A DNA stretch of 64,000 nt from Mesorhizobium sp. M4B.F.Ca.ET.058.02.1.1 (GCF_003952505.1 NZ_CP034450.1:4960001-5024000), one strand, 5' to 3'; counted from the first letter of the stretch, positions 9,588-19,134 are shown. Program-made: numbers and translations. The notes: a model not told the origin generated them from the letters alone.

Positions 9588-10798
9588 TCGAAAATTCCCG
9601 CTCTGGCATCCCGCCGAAACTGGATCCCGAGGAACTGCAGCTTCGGGCCTCTCCCCGCCGCGTGGTGCGGTTCAGGCGCGGTGTGATCATCGCTATCGCA
9701 GCGCTCGGATCCGGCGCTGTCTTCGGCGTTACCATGATCGCCCTCCAGGGGCCGGCCCTTCGCATCAGGGATCAGGCGGAAGATCTCTACAACACTGAGC
9801 GCAAACCAACCGCCGAGGGACTCGATACGCTTCCCCATGACTATTCCGGCATGAAGCCAAAGCCTCCCGTCCTTGGGCTACCTTTGCCGGGCGACCTCGG
9901 CCGCCCCATCCTCGAGCGGCAGCGCCAGCTCGGCATCGTGCCGGGCCAAGACATCTCGGCCGAGGAGCAGCGTCTAGCGCAGCAGGCGATCGAAGCGCGT
10001 GAATCGCGGGTGCTTTTCCGCGTCGAAAATCGAGCTCAACAGACAGATGTCGGAGAGAGCGTGCAAACTGCTCAGCATCCATTTGAGGCGCTTCCCCAAT
10101 CCGAAGCAGGACGCGCGTCAGCCTCGGTGGCGGCGGCGGAAGGCGACCAGAACAATCAGCAGCGAAAGCTTGATTTTCTCAGCCAGCGGAGCACTGGCGG
10201 GATCTACAATCCGCATGCGCTTCAGACGCCGATCTCGCCATATCAACTGATGGCTGGCAGCGTGATTGCCGCCAGCCTGATCACCGGCATCAATTCCGAT
10301 TTGCCGGGCCTTGTCGTCGCGCAAGTCACCGAAAATGTGCACGACACGGTCACGGGCAACATATTGCTGATTCCGCAGGGCTCACGTCTTATCGGCGTCT
10401 ACGACAGCGTCGTCGCGTTCGGGCAAAAGCGAGCGCTGCTGGTCTGGCAGCGCATTCTGCTGCCCGACGGCTCGTCGGCCGAAATCGACAATCTGCCCGC
10501 GAGCGACACCGCCGGCTACGCAGGGCTGGAAGACAAAGTCGATTTCCACACTTGGCAGATGATCAAGGGAGTGGCGCTTGCCACATTGCTCGGTGTCGGC
10601 ACAGAATTCAGCCTCGGCGAAAACGAGAGCGATCTGGTCAAGGCGATCCGGGAATCAGCCCAGCAGAACGCCAGTCGAGCCGGCCAGCGCATCACCGAAA
10701 AAAACCTCAATATCCAGCCCACCATCGTCGTCCGCCCAGGTTGGCCACTGCGCGTCATCGTGCACAAGGACATCGTGCTGCGGCCATACGCCAGTTGA
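9584..10798 (+). CDS. trbI: Conjugal transfer protein TrbI
   Basis: A VirB10-like protein of 404 residues spanning the inner membrane and reaching the outer membrane complex. There is one hydrophobic segment near residues 30 to 48, a proline-containing linker, and the conserved C-terminal beta domain (SPYQLMAGSVIAASLITGIN; LIPQGSRLIGVYDS; EIDNLPASDTAGYAGLEDKV). It is the last canonical trb gene and begins four bases inside trbG. Confidence 0.95.
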   Translation: MIENSRSGIPPKLDPEELQLRASPRRVVRFRRGVIIAIAALGSGAVFGVTMIALQGPALRIRDQAEDLYNTERKPTAEGLDTLPHDYSGMKPKPPVLGLPLPGDLGRPILERQRQLGIVPGQDISAEEQRLAQQAIEARESRVLFRVENRAQQTDVGESVQTAQHPFEALPQSEAGRASASVAAAEGDQNNQQRKLDFLSQRSTGGIYNPHALQTPISPYQLMAGSVIAASLITGINSDLPGLVVAQVTENVHDTVTGNILLIPQGSRLIGVYDSVVAFGQKRALLVWQRILLPDGSSAEIDNLPASDTAGYAGLEDKVDFHTWQMIKGVALATLLGVGTEFSLGENESDLVKAIRESAQQNASRAGQRITEKNLNIQPTIVVRPGWPLRVIVHKDIVLRPYAS

Positions 10799-10810
10799 GC
10801 AGGAGTTATC

Positions 10811-11053
10811 ATGGCTGACCTGAAACTTGGAAAACTTCCGGACCGAACAGCTTCGAAGATCACCATTACCGTCAGCGCGGAGCTGAGCCAAACACTCAAG
10901 GAGTATGCTGCACTTTACCGTCAGACCTATGGTCAGTCTGAAACCGTGGCAGAACTCATCCCTTTCATGCTGGCGGCGTTTCTGGAAGGCGACCGAGCCT
11001 TTGCCAGGGCCAGAAAAGAACGTCTGCCGACGGAGCTTGCCGGAAAATCGTGA
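10811..11053 (+). CDS. DUF2274 family protein after trbI
   Basis: An 80-residue basic protein of the DUF2274 family, which commonly follows trbI in alphaproteobacterial conjugative elements. The sequence LGKLPDRTASKITITVSAEL with a helical remainder suggests a small ribbon-helix-helix-like fold, but no function is established. AGGAG lies 7 bases before its ATG and the gene starts 12 bases after trbI, so it is part of the operon. Confidence 0.8.
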   Translation: MADLKLGKLPDRTASKITITVSAELSQTLKEYAALYRQTYGQSETVAELIPFMLAAFLEGDRAFARARKERLPTELAGKS

Positions 11054-11142
11054 CTCCTCCGCTAGGGCAGCTGGAACATTGCCTAGCTGTCGCGACCTAC
11101 CTGCTCCTCGCGAAGCATAGGATCAAACCCCTTGGAATGTAG
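11050..11142 (+). CDS. 30-residue frame resembling the protein at 27.7 kb, probable remnant
   Basis: A GTG overlapping the DUF2274 stop (GTGA) opens a 30-codon frame. Its core (QLEHCLAVATYL) closely matches ELECCLAVAAYL in the hypothetical protein near the integrase. The homology ends after about 15 residues and a stop follows, so this looks like a truncated relative rather than a full gene. The remaining bases to the hemN 3' end show nothing further that I can support. Confidence 0.35.
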   Translation: MTPPLGQLEHCLAVATYLLLAKHRIKPLGM

Positions 11143-11288
11143 GTATGCGCAAGAGAGGATGTGGAAGGAGATACCGCGCAACAGCCTAAGTTTGCATTTT
11201 CGATTTGATGCGGTAGTCGCCTATGAGCGGTCAAAACGAACGCAGCTGGTTCGCCGATCGACCAAACGGCGAGCGCACTGTGCTTTGC

Positions 11289-12638
11289 TCAGACCGCCAC
11301 CGAGTGCCTCGCCGTTCCCCCTTTGAAATATGTATCGAACTTGGCCGCGATGGTTCGAATGAAGGGGCGACTTTCAGTCCGTACGAGGAAACTGTCACCA
11401 TCGAATTCAAGCGCTCGGGCAGGATCGTGGAGTGCGATGGACCTCGAGCGATGAAGGAGCTGCTCGCCGGCTTTGCCGAACCGCTCCACCAGATCGACTG
11501 CCGAGAAGGCAAAATCACACATCAGCCGCTCGATGATCCAGCCACGGACGCGATCGTCGTCGGAAAGGGCAACGCCGCGGACGGCAGCCAACCCGCCATC
11601 CGCAACCATGCGCCCGTACCCGGCAGTCGAAGCCATGTTTTGCACGTAGCCTTGGCGAAAACGACCGATGGACGAAGGGCCAAGTCCGATCAGTGTCGGG
11701 CAGCGATCCTCAGTGTAGCCCTGAAAATTGCGATGCAAAACCCCTGCGCGGGCCGCTATGGCCAGCGCATCGTCGGGCTTCGCGAAATGATCGAGTCCTA
11801 TTGCCTCATATCCCTTGGCGACAATTGCCCGCGCCGCGAGTTGAGATTGGGCGAAACGCTCAGTGGGACTCGGCAGCCATGCCTCGTCGATCATCGTCTG
11901 ATGCTTCTTGAACCAGGGCACATGTGCGTAGCCGAACAGGGCCATCCGGTCTGGCTCCAAGGTCAGTGCCTGCGCCACCGTGGAACAGATCGTCTCGCGT
12001 GTCTGATTCGGGAGCCCGTAGAGCAGGTCCAGATTGACCGATTCGACGCCCCGCGAACGAACCCCGTCGACGACTGCCTTGGTCTGCAAAAAACTCTGCT
12101 CACGATTAATTGCTTTTTGCACTTGCGGATCGAAATCCTGCACGCCGAGGCTCGCCCGGGTTACGCCGATTTGAGCAAGTGCATCAAGGCGCGCCTTGTC
12201 CATGTCGTTGGTTTCGATTTCGATGCTGACCGTAGCATCCGGGAGAAAGTCGAAGCTGTCCCGCAAGGCCGCTCCAAGAGCAACCATATCATCGGGCCTC
12301 AGAATAGTTGGCGAACCGCCACCGAAGTGGATTGCACGGACATGTGCCTTGCCGCTCAGCAGACCGGCAATCGTGACGATTTCGGCATTCAGCGAGCGCA
12401 GATAAGCGGCCACCGGCTCATATTGGTGCGTCTGCTTGGTGTGGCAGGCGCAGAACCAGCAGAGCTTGTCGCAGTAAGGAATGTGCAGGTACAGCGAGAT
12501 TTCGTCGCCGCTTTCCAGCGTCTCCAACCAGCCACGGTAAATGGCAGCATCGATCCCCGAATGGAAATGCGGCGCCGTCGGATAGCTGGTGTAGCGTGGG
12601 ACGTTCTCGCTGAGTTTGACAGCTATTTCCGATTGCAT
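11289..12638 (-). CDS. hemN: Oxygen-independent coproporphyrinogen III dehydrogenase HemN
   Basis: A cytoplasmic radical-SAM enzyme that converts coproporphyrinogen III to protoporphyrinogen IX without oxygen, supplying haem for the cbb3 oxidase under microaerobic conditions. The 449-residue length fits. The 4Fe-4S cysteines are C56, C60 and C63 in YCDKLCWFC, followed by the GGGSPT glycine motif. A start 28 codons upstream is possible, but MQSEIAVKLSENVPRYTSYP matches the family. An FNR-type box lies about 60 bases upstream, between it and the divergent fnrN gene. Confidence 0.93.
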   Translation of the reverse strand: MQSEIAVKLSENVPRYTSYPTAPHFHSGIDAAIYRGWLETLESGDEISLYLHIPYCDKLCWFCACHTKQTHQYEPVAAYLRSLNAEIVTIAGLLSGKAHVRAIHFGGGSPTILRPDDMVALGAALRDSFDFLPDATVSIEIETNDMDKARLDALAQIGVTRASLGVQDFDPQVQKAINREQSFLQTKAVVDGVRSRGVESVNLDLLYGLPNQTRETICSTVAQALTLEPDRMALFGYAHVPWFKKHQTMIDEAWLPSPTERFAQSQLAARAIVAKGYEAIGLDHFAKPDDALAIAARAGVLHRNFQGYTEDRCPTLIGLGPSSIGRFRQGYVQNMASTAGYGRMVADGGLAAVRGVALSDDDRVRGWIIERLMCDFAFSAVDLVERFGKAGEQLLHRSRSIALHDPARALEFDGDSFLVRTESRPFIRTIAAKFDTYFKGGTARHSVAV

Positions 12639-12692
12639 CTCGCGTTCACCGTGTTGCCCGCCGGAACACTGCACGCATCGCTGAAGCAGACC

Positions 12693-12706
12693 CTGATCTC
12701 GATCAG
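12693..12706. promoter_or_regulatory. FNR/FixK-type box between hemN and fnrN
   Basis: CTGATCTCGATCAG is a perfect 14-base palindrome matching the anaerobox pattern TTGAT-N4-ATCAA except for its outermost bases. With the box centre at -41.5, hemN would have a leader of about 20 bases and fnrN one of about 50, so the site could serve either promoter. Inferred: control by the adjacent FnrN-type regulator, including autoregulation. Confidence 0.75.
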
Positions 12707-12790
12707 CCGCGCTCATGGACAAACCGCCGCAGGATTTCTCTACCCTGGATGGGTATCCTGCCGGCAGTTAGGATCGGGTAAGGCGAACGC

Positions 12791-13534
12791 ATGACCTTTC
12801 GGCAAGACATTCATAGTTCCGGCATTCCTGTTCTTTGCTTCCCTTGCGAGGCACGGCGTCGCGGTGTCTGCGGTGCGCTCGATCCAGACAATTTGGTTGG
12901 GCTCGCCAAGACTTGCTCGCGTCGCCGGATCGAGTCAGGAATGGAGTTGACCGGCGAGGCACAGAACGTCGACAGCTACTCCAACGTGCTTTCAGGCGTT
13001 GTAAAGCTATCAAAGAGCCTGTCGGATGGGCGCCAGCAGATCGTCGGTCTCCAGTTTGCACCGGATTTTCTGGGACGTCCTTTCAAGGTGGAAAGCTCGA
13101 TCAATGCGGAAGCGGCAACAGCAGTCACGCTGTGTTCGTTTCCGCGAGCGGCCGTCGAACGGATGATGAAGGCGTCACGGGAATTCGAGCATCGCCTGCT
13201 CAAACAGACGCTGAATGAACTCGATGAGGCGCGCGAGTGGATGGTGACGCTGGGGCGCAAGACAGCTCCGGAAAAGGTAGCGACTTTTCTCCTCATGATG
13301 GCCCGGAATATCGATTCCAGTCTCGATGCGGCTTCCGGGTCGGCGTCCTTCGATCTGCCGCTGACGCGTGTCGAAATGTCTGATTTCCTTGGAATCACCA
13401 ACGAGACCGTGAGCCGCCAACTGACGCGATTGCGGGCTGACGGGGTGATTCGGATTGAGAACGCACGCCATGTGACGGTGGACAGCATAAGCCGTCTGGA
13501 GAAGCGCTGTGGCGGCGGACGCGAGCGGCCCTAA
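12791..13534 (+). CDS. fnrN: FnrN-type oxygen-sensing transcription regulator (Crp/Fnr family)
   Basis: A 247-residue Crp/Fnr regulator. The N terminus has C16, C19 and C27 (CFPCEARRRGVC), and C115 provides the fourth ligand, the arrangement needed for an oxygen-labile 4Fe-4S cluster; FixK proteins usually lack it. The C-terminal helix-turn-helix ITNETVSRQLTRLR keeps the E..SR contacts that read TTGAT half-sites. It is divergent from hemN and upstream of ccoNOQP, and boxes of the matching type precede both. Predicted role: activation of hemN and the cbb3 genes when oxygen falls. Confidence 0.88.
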   Translation: MTFRQDIHSSGIPVLCFPCEARRRGVCGALDPDNLVGLAKTCSRRRIESGMELTGEAQNVDSYSNVLSGVVKLSKSLSDGRQQIVGLQFAPDFLGRPFKVESSINAEAATAVTLCSFPRAAVERMMKASREFEHRLLKQTLNELDEAREWMVTLGRKTAPEKVATFLLMMARNIDSSLDAASGSASFDLPLTRVEMSDFLGITNETVSRQLTRLRADGVIRIENARHVTVDSISRLEKRCGGGRERP

Positions 13535-14030
13535 GCGGCGAGGCCATGTCGCATGACTCCGGGGCGGGCCGTGTTTGCCTTTTAATGCGATGTTGCCGCG
13601 CCTTCGACGAAGCGGCGTCACGGTCGAGACAAACAGCTTTCGGGCTTTGATAGGAACGTGACCAATCGCCAGGTGTGTTTCGGCACATACCGGCGAAGCA
13701 TGGTCCTTAATCTGCCACGGCTCGGCGGAACGATCGCGTTCGTTTCCAATGGGATCCGAACAACGTTTGGCAGGGCATCGGCAATAGCATCCAACGCGCG
13801 CAGGGCCTCAGCTTTCGCCTCAGCGATCGCGTCTGCGCCCGCCCAACCCAGGGAACGCCTTCCATGAGGGGGGTGAGCCCGCGCTGCGTTCCTCGTTCAT
13901 TCGCCACCTGCTGATTGCGCCGCCGACACAAAATCTTGCGGCCTGACATAGATCAGGGCGAGGGGGCGGCGGCTGCGCGATTAGTGCGCTGCGGATTTGG
14001 CATCCACCAGATTCGAGATCGGGATCTGCA
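13535..14030. other. Intergenic region between fnrN and ccoN with a possible minus-strand gene remnant
   Basis: About 500 bases without a supported gene. The last 90 bases hold the ccoN promoter and its anaerobox. Between roughly 13,690 and 13,860 the minus strand has a protein-like frame (ending around ALPNVVRIPLETNAIV) with no start codon. It may be the remains of an old gene; I cannot name it. A plus-strand frame over the same bases is Arg/Ala/Ser-rich and looks like its shadow. Confidence 0.25.
13943..13956. promoter_or_regulatory. FNR/FixK-type box upstream of ccoN
   Basis: CTGACATAGATCAG keeps the NTGA-N6-TCAN core of the anaerobox. Its centre is about 81 bases before the ccoN start, so a class II promoter at -41.5 would leave a leader of about 40 bases. 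This is the expected control point of fixNOQP operons in rhizobia. Confidence 0.7.
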
Positions 14031-15650
14031 ATGAAATTCGGCACAGAGATCGTCCTTCTAAGCGTGTTCGCTTTTGCGGCCCTGGTGGCCGCCGGCTTCG
14101 GCGTGGATGAACCTTTCCGCCGACACATGTGGGTGTTGTTCTTCGCAGTGGCTGGTTTCACTGCGATCCTGTTGCGCAACACGGAGTTCAAGCCAGCAGC
14201 TCCGATTGACCCATCCGCTTACATGGATGGTCCGATCCGCTACGGCGCGATCGCCACCGTGTTCTGGGGTGTCGTCGGCATGCTGGTCGGCGTGGTGATC
14301 GCGCTGCAGCTCGCCTACCCCGATCTCAACATCCAGCCCTGGTTCAATTTCGGTCGTTTGCGGCCGTTGCACACATCCGGTGTCGTCTTCGCCTTCGGCG
14401 GCAACGCGCTGCTTTGCACGTCTCTGTATGTCGTGCAGCGCACCTGCCGCGCCCGCCTCTTCGGCCGTGATCTGGCCTGGTTCGTCTTCTGGGGCTACCA
14501 GCTGTTCATCGTCATGGCCGCGACCGGCTACCTGCTCGGCATCACCGAGGGCCGCGAGTACGCCGAACCCGAATGGTATGTGGATGTCTGGCTGACCATC
14601 GTCTGGGTCGCCTACCTCATTCTGTTCCTTGGCACGATCCTGAAGCGCAAGGAACCGCATATCTACGTGGCCAACTGGTTCTACCTGTCGTTCATCGTCA
14701 CCATCGCGATGCTGCATGTGGTCAACAACCTGTCCATACCAGTCTCGTTCCTGGGCTCCAAGAGCTACTCCGCCTTTTCAGGGGTCCAGGACGCCTTGAC
14801 GCAATGGTGGTACGGCCACAACGCGGTCGGCTTCTTTCTCACCGCCGGCTTCCTCGGCATGATGTATTATTTCGTGCCCAAGCAGGCGAACCGGCCAGTC
14901 TATTCGTACCGGCTGTCGATCGTCCATTTCTGGGCGATCATCTTTCTCTACATCTGGGCCGGGCCGCATCACCTGCACTACACCGCCTTGCCCGATTGGG
15001 CGCAGACGCTCGGCATGGTGTTCTCGATCATGCTGTGGATGCCGTCCTGGGGCGGCATGATCAACGGCCTGATGACGCTGTCCGGCGCCTGGGACAAGCT
15101 GCGCACCGATCCGATCATACGCATGATGGTGATGGCCGTCGCCTTCTATGGCATGTCGACCTTCGAAGGCCCCATCATGGCGATCCGGGCGGTCAATTCG
15201 CTGTCGCATTATACCGACTGGACGATCGGCCACGTCCATTCGGGCGCGCTCGGCTGGGTTGGCATGATCTCGTTCGGCGCAATCTACTACATGGTGCCGA
15301 AGCTCTGGAACCGGCAACGGCTCTACTCGTTGCGGCTGGTCACCTGGCATTTCTGGCTGGCGACACTTGGTATCGTTGTCTACGCCGCGGTGATGTGGGT
15401 ATCCGGCGTCATGCAGGGCCTGATGTGGCGCGAATACGACGAGCAGGGCTTCCTGGTCTACTCCTTCGCCGAGACCGTCGCCGCCATGCACCCCTACTAT
15501 GTCATGCGCGCCATCGGTGGGGCCATGTACCTCTCCGGCGCGCTGATCATGGCCTGGAACATCACCAGGACCATCCTCGGCCACCAGCGCGAGGAGGAGC
15601 CGATGCCGAGCCCCGTCGCCATCCGACCTGCGCGATCAGGAGCCAGGTAA
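14031..15650 (+). CDS. ccoN: cbb3-type cytochrome c oxidase subunit I
   Basis: The catalytic subunit (FixN) of the high-affinity oxidase that reduces oxygen at the inner membrane with proton pumping. It has 539 residues and about 12 hydrophobic segments. Conserved histidines are in [15 protein letters not shown] (low-spin haem), [15 protein letters not shown] and PHHLHY (copper B and active site), and [12 protein letters not shown]. Its stop overlaps the ccoO start (TAATG). Confidence 0.95.
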   Translation: MKFGTEIVLLSVFAFAALVAAGFGVDEPFRRHMWVLFFAVAGFTAILLRNTEFKPAAPIDPSAYMDGPIRYGAIATVFWGVVGMLVGVVIALQLAYPDLNIQPWFNFGRLRPLHTSGVVFAFGGNALLCTSLYVVQRTCRARLFGRDLAWFVFWGYQLFIVMAATGYLLGITEGREYAEPEWYVDVWLTIVWVAYLILFLGTILKRKEPHIYVANWFYLSFIVTIAMLHVVNNLSIPVSFLGSKSYSAFSGVQDALTQWWYGHNAVGFFLTAGFLGMMYYFVPKQANRPVYSYRLSIVHFWAIIFLYIWAGPHHLHYTALPDWAQTLGMVFSIMLWMPSWGGMINGLMTLSGAWDKLRTDPIIRMMVMAVAFYGMSTFEGPIMAIRAVNSLSHYTDWTIGHVHSGALGWVGMISFGAIYYMVPKLWNRQRLYSLRLVTWHFWLATLGIVVYAAVMWVSGVMQGLMWREYDEQGFLVYSFAETVAAMHPYYVMRAIGGAMYLSGALIMAWNITRTILGHQREEEPMPSPVAIRPARSGAR

Positions 15651-16381
15651 TGGGCTTGATGGACAAACACGCAATCATCGAGAAGAACGCCACGCTTCTT
15701 CTCGTTGGCTCGCTGCTCGTGGTGACGGTCGGCGGCATCGTCGAGATCGCGCCTCTCTTCTATCTCGACAATACGATCGAGAAGGTGGAAGGCATGCGCC
15801 CCTATTCGCCGCTCGAACTTGTCGGGCGCAACATCTATATGCGCGAGGGCTGCTACCTCTGTCATAGCCAGATGATCAGGCCGTTCCGCGACGAAGTTGA
15901 GCGCTATGGCCACTACAGCCTAGCTGCCGAGTCCATGTACGATCACCCCTTCCAGTGGGGATCGAAGCGCACCGGGCCGGATCTCGCCAGAGTTGGCGAC
16001 CGCTACTCGAATGCATGGCATGTCGCGCATCTTACCGACCCGCGCTCGGTGGTGCCGGAATCGATCATGCCGAGCTATGGGTTCCTGAAAGACACGCCGA
16101 TCGACGTGAAGGATTTCTCAACGCATCTGGTCGCCAACAGGCTTGTAGCCGTCCCTTACACCGATGACATGATCGTCCACGCCAATGCGGATCTGGCGGC
16201 GCAGGCCGATCCCAATGCCGACACATCAGGCCTTGAGGCGCGTTACCCAAAAGCCAAGATCGGCGACTTCGACGGCAACCCGCAACAGGTCACCGAAATG
16301 GATGCCCTGCTCGCCTACCTGCAGATGCTTGGCACACTGGTCGACTTCAAAAATTACGACGAAGCCGCCGGCTACCGCTGA
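15650..16381 (+). CDS. ccoO: cbb3-type cytochrome c oxidase subunit II (mono-haem cytochrome c)
   Basis: The FixO subunit, a membrane-anchored cytochrome c that passes electrons to CcoN. It has 243 residues. An N-terminal anchor lies near residues 15 to 35, and the haem motif CYLCH has ligands C68, C71 and H72. The opening differs from a much longer overlapping frame that begins inside cco[21 protein letters not shown] is the family start. Confidence 0.95.
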   Translation: MGLMDKHAIIEKNATLLLVGSLLVVTVGGIVEIAPLFYLDNTIEKVEGMRPYSPLELVGRNIYMREGCYLCHSQMIRPFRDEVERYGHYSLAAESMYDHPFQWGSKRTGPDLARVGDRYSNAWHVAHLTDPRSVVPESIMPSYGFLKDTPIDVKDFSTHLVANRLVAVPYTDDMIVHANADLAAQADPNADTSGLEARYPKAKIGDFDGNPQQVTEMDALLAYLQMLGTLVDFKNYDEAAGYR

Positions 16382-16392
16382 GGAGAACGCTG

Positions 16393-16542
16393 ATGACCTA
16401 CAATTTGATGCGGGCGTTTGCCGACAGCTGGGGCCTGGTTGCGATGGCGCTGTTCTTCGTGGGGTGCATCGCCTTTGCCCTACGCCCCGGCAGCCGAAGG
16501 CTGGCCGACGAAGCGGCCCGCATTCCGCTCGAGGACGAGTGA
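16393..16542 (+). CDS. ccoQ: cbb3-type oxidase small subunit CcoQ
   Basis: A 49-residue protein with a single hydrophobic segment (WGLVAMALFFVGCIAFALRP) followed by a short charged tail ending in an acidic PLEDE. CcoQ (FixQ) stabilises the assembled oxidase. It lies 11 bases after ccoO with AGGAG upstream, and 2 bases before ccoP. Confidence 0.9.
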   Translation: MTYNLMRAFADSWGLVAMALFFVGCIAFALRPGSRRLADEAARIPLEDE

Positions 16543-16544
16543 TC

Positions 16545-17408
16545 ATGAGCGACGAGCATATCGATGAAATCTCTGGCGTCTCGACCACCGGCCACGAATG
16601 GGATGGCATCCGGGAGCTGAACAACCCGCTTCCCAGATGGTGGGTTATCACCTTTTACGTCACCATTGTCTGGGCGATAGGCTACACCATCGCCTATCCA
16701 GCATGGCCTCTGTTGCACTCGGCGACGAAGGGTGTGCTCGGCTATTCCAGCCGCAACGAGGTCAGGAACGAGCTGACTGCGGCTGAGGCCGCCAAGGGCA
16801 AATATATCTCGGCGGTGGAGTCCAAGAGCGTCTCGGAGATCTCCGCGGACGACGGCCTGCGCGAATTCGCAATCGCCGCCGGTGGCGCCGCTTTCAAGGT
16901 CAATTGCGTACAATGTCACGGCTCCGGCGCCCAAGGTTCCAAGGGCTTTCCCAATCTCAACGACGACGACTGGCTATGGGGCGGCAAGGCCGAGCAGATC
17001 CAGCAGACGATTACGCACGGCATCCGCTTCGCATCCGATCCGGACACGCGCCTGTCGGAAATGCCGGCCTTCGGCGACATCATTACCGCCGACCAGATCG
17101 CACAAGTCAGCGCCTACGTGGCCAGCCTTTCCGGCAAGGTCCGCGATGCAAGTCTGATCCAACCCGGCGCCAAGGTCTTTGCCGAGAACTGCGTCGCCTG
17201 TCACGGCGACAATGCAAAAGGCAACAGGGAATTCGGCGCCCCCGACCTGACCGATGCGATCTGGCTCTATGGATCCGGTGAGACAGCCATCGCCGCACAG
17301 GTCCGTGCGCCAAAACAGGGCGTCATGCCGGCCTGGGTTGGCCGTCTCGGCGAGATCAAGGTCAAGGAACTTGCAGTTTATGTCCATTCGCTTGGCGGCG
17401 GAGAATAG
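16545..17408 (+). CDS. ccoP: cbb3-type cytochrome c oxidase subunit III (di-haem cytochrome c)
   Basis: The FixP subunit, which takes electrons from soluble or membrane cytochromes c. It has 287 residues. An N-terminal segment (WWVITFYVTIVWAIGYTIAY) anchors it, and two class I haem motifs follow: CVQCH with C121, C124 and H125, and CVACH with C216, C219 and H220. A hairpin overlaps its stop codon. Confidence 0.95.
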   Translation: MSDEHIDEISGVSTTGHEWDGIRELNNPLPRWWVITFYVTIVWAIGYTIAYPAWPLLHSATKGVLGYSSRNEVRNELTAAEAAKGKYISAVESKSVSEISADDGLREFAIAAGGAAFKVNCVQCHGSGAQGSKGFPNLNDDDWLWGGKAEQIQQTITHGIRFASDPDTRLSEMPAFGDIITADQIAQVSAYVASLSGKVRDASLIQPGAKVFAENCVACHGDNAKGNREFGAPDLTDAIWLYGSGETAIAAQVRAPKQGVMPAWVGRLGEIKVKELAVYVHSLGGGE

Positions 17409-17425
17409 GAATGGAAGTCCTATTC
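17403..17425 (+). terminator. Hairpin over the ccoP stop codon
   Basis: GAATAGGA and TCCTATTC form a perfect 8-base stem with a 7-base loop, and the 5' arm contains the TAG stop of ccoP. No run of T follows. It may act with the next hairpin as a 3' stabiliser of ccoNOQP mRNA or as an attenuator before ccoG. Confidence 0.45.
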
Positions 17426-17449
17426 TTCGGTCCCCCCTGCCAAGCGGAC

Positions 17450-17473
17450 GAGGCCCGGCGTGAGCCGGGCCTC
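17450..17473 (+). terminator. GC-rich hairpin between ccoP and ccoG
   Basis: GAGGCCCGGC and GCCGGGCCTC form a perfect 10-base stem with loop GTGA. It lacks a T tract, so complete intrinsic termination is doubtful. RNA stabilisation or partial termination that lowers ccoGHIS relative to ccoNOQP is more likely. The rest of the 166-base gap shows no second anaerobox. Confidence 0.5.
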
Positions 17474-17574
17474 GACACCATCCCTAATGCGATCTGCACA
17501 ACCCGGCAAGGCTATCCTACCGCGAGGCTTTACGACAGGTGCCCCTGACATTGGCTGGGAAAGTGGAGTTGCAC

Positions 17575-19134
17575 ATGCGTGATAAGACGCAGTTGACACG
17601 GCTCGAAACAGAAACTGTCAATTCCGCCAAAACCCGCAAGCCGCTTTATGCCGCGCGTCAAAAGATCTTTCCGAAGCGCGCCTCGGGCAACTTTCGTCGC
17701 TTCAAATGGCTGGTGATGACGATCACACTTGGCATCTACTACCTGGCTGCGTGGCTGCCTTGGGCTCGCGGTCCATTTGCCCCGGACCAGGCAGTCCTGC
17801 TCGATCTCGCGAACCGGCGCTTCTACTTCTTCTTCATCGAGATATGGCCCCAGGAATTCTTCTATGTGGCCGGCCTCCTGGTCATGGCGGGCGTCGGTCT
17901 TTTCCTGATCACCTCGACTGTCGGCCGTGCCTGGTGCGGCTATGCATGCCCTCAGACGGTGTGGGTCGATCTGTTCCTCGTCGTCGAACGTGCGATCGAG
18001 GGGGACCGCAACGCCCGCATGAAACTTGACGCAGGTCCCTGGACCGCGCGCAAGCTCATGCTGCGTGTGTCCAAGCACACCATCTGGCTGGTCATAGGGG
18101 CGGCGACTGGCGGCGCCTGGATCTTCTACTTTGCCGATGCACCGACGCTGCTCGGCGAGCTCTTCACCGGCACTGCGGCGCCCGTCGCCTACATCACTGT
18201 CGCCGTCCTGACGGCTACCACCTACACGTTCGGCGGTCTGATGCGCGAACAGGTCTGCACCTATATGTGCCCGTGGCCCCGCATCCAGGCGGCCATGCTC
18301 GATGAAAATTCCCTCACTGTCACCTACAATGACTGGCGCGGCGAACCGCGTTCGCGCCACGCCAAGAAGGTGCTGGCCGCAGGCCAGCCCGTGGGCGACT
18401 GCGTCGACTGCAATGCCTGTGTCGCGGTCTGCCCGATGGGGATAGACATTCGCGACGGCCAGCAGCTCGAATGCATCACTTGCGCGCTCTGCATCGACGC
18501 CTGTGACGGCGTCATGGACAAGCTCGGCAAGGAGCGTGGGCTGATCGCCTATGCGACGCTCTCCGACTACAACGCCAACATGATGCTGGCGACTGCAGGC
18601 GGGTCCAGCTCAGTCAATCCATCGCTGATCAGGACCGCTGATGGCCTGTTCTCCGACAAGGTGGCGCATTTTCACATCCGCAAGATCTTTCGGCCGCGCA
18701 CCTACGTCTACATGGGCTTGTGGTCGCTGATCGGCCTCGGCCTGCTCTATTCGCTGCTGACGCGCGATCGGCTCGAACTGAACGTATTGCATGATCGCAA
18801 TCCCCAGTTCGTCACGCTGACCGACGGATCCATCCGCAATGGCTATACCGTCAAGCTGCTCAACATGATCCCCGAGCCGAGGACGATCGTCGTAACCATG
18901 CAGGGCCTTGAAGGCGCTGACATGGTCGTCGTCGGCGACGACATCCCCGCAGGCCGTTCCTTCGCCATTCCGGTCGAACCCGACCGCCTGAAAATGCTGA
19001 GGGTCTTCGTTCGCCAGCCGGCGGACCAGATCCGCGCTCCGGCACAGACCTTCAAGTTCCGCGTCGAGGACAGAGCCAGCTTTGAGTCGAACGAGTACAC
19101 CGCCACCTTCAACGCGCCGGAGCCCCTCAGATGA
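17575..19134 (+). CDS. ccoG: cbb3 oxidase accessory ferredoxin protein CcoG
   Basis: FixG/CcoG is a polytopic membrane iron-sulphur protein implicated in copper reduction during cbb3 assembly. It has 519 residues. Seen: CGYACPQTVW, CTYMCPWPRIQ and a ferredoxin-like pair CVDCNACVAVCPMG and CITCALCIDACD, plus hydrophobic segments and a C-terminal beta-rich domain. A GTG start at 17539 is possible, but the ATG at MRDKTQLTRLE has GGAG at 6 bases and matches family N termini. It overlaps ccoH by four bases. Confidence 0.92.
   Translation: MRDKTQLTRLETETVNSAKTRKPLYAARQKIFPKRASGNFRRFKWLVMTITLGIYYLAAWLPWARGPFAPDQAVLLDLANRRFYFFFIEIWPQEFFYVAGLLVMAGVGLFLITSTVGRAWCGYACPQTVWVDLFLVVERAIEGDRNARMKLDAGPWTARKLMLRVSKHTIWLVIGAATGGAWIFYFADAPTLLGELFTGTAAPVAYITVAVLTATTYTFGGLMREQVCTYMCPWPRIQAAMLDENSLTVTYNDWRGEPRSRHAKKVLAAGQPVGDCVDCNACVAVCPMGIDIRDGQQLECITCALCIDACDGVMDKLGKERGLIAYATLSDYNANMMLATAGGSSSVNPSLIRTADGLFSDKVAHFHIRKIFRPRTYVYMGLWSLIGLGLLYSLLTRDRLELNVLHDRNPQFVTLTDGSIRNGYTVKLLNMIPEPRTIVVTMQGLEGADMVVVGDDIPAGRSFAIPVEPDRLKMLRVFVRQPADQIRAPAQTFKFRVEDRASFESNEYTATFNAPEPLR

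Noticed and set aside
11223..12794. 523-codon plus-strand frame opposite hemN
   Set aside because: It is antisense to a clearly conserved hemN, and its composition fits a high-GC shadow frame.
14573..15649. Long plus-strand frame over ccoN that continues into ccoO
   Set aside because: It is an out-of-frame reading of ccoN, rich in Arg, Pro and His. ccoN has full family conservation and ccoO starts at 15,650.
17530..18360. 276-codon minus-strand frame in ccoG
   Set aside because: Antisense to the conserved iron-sulphur protein CcoG.
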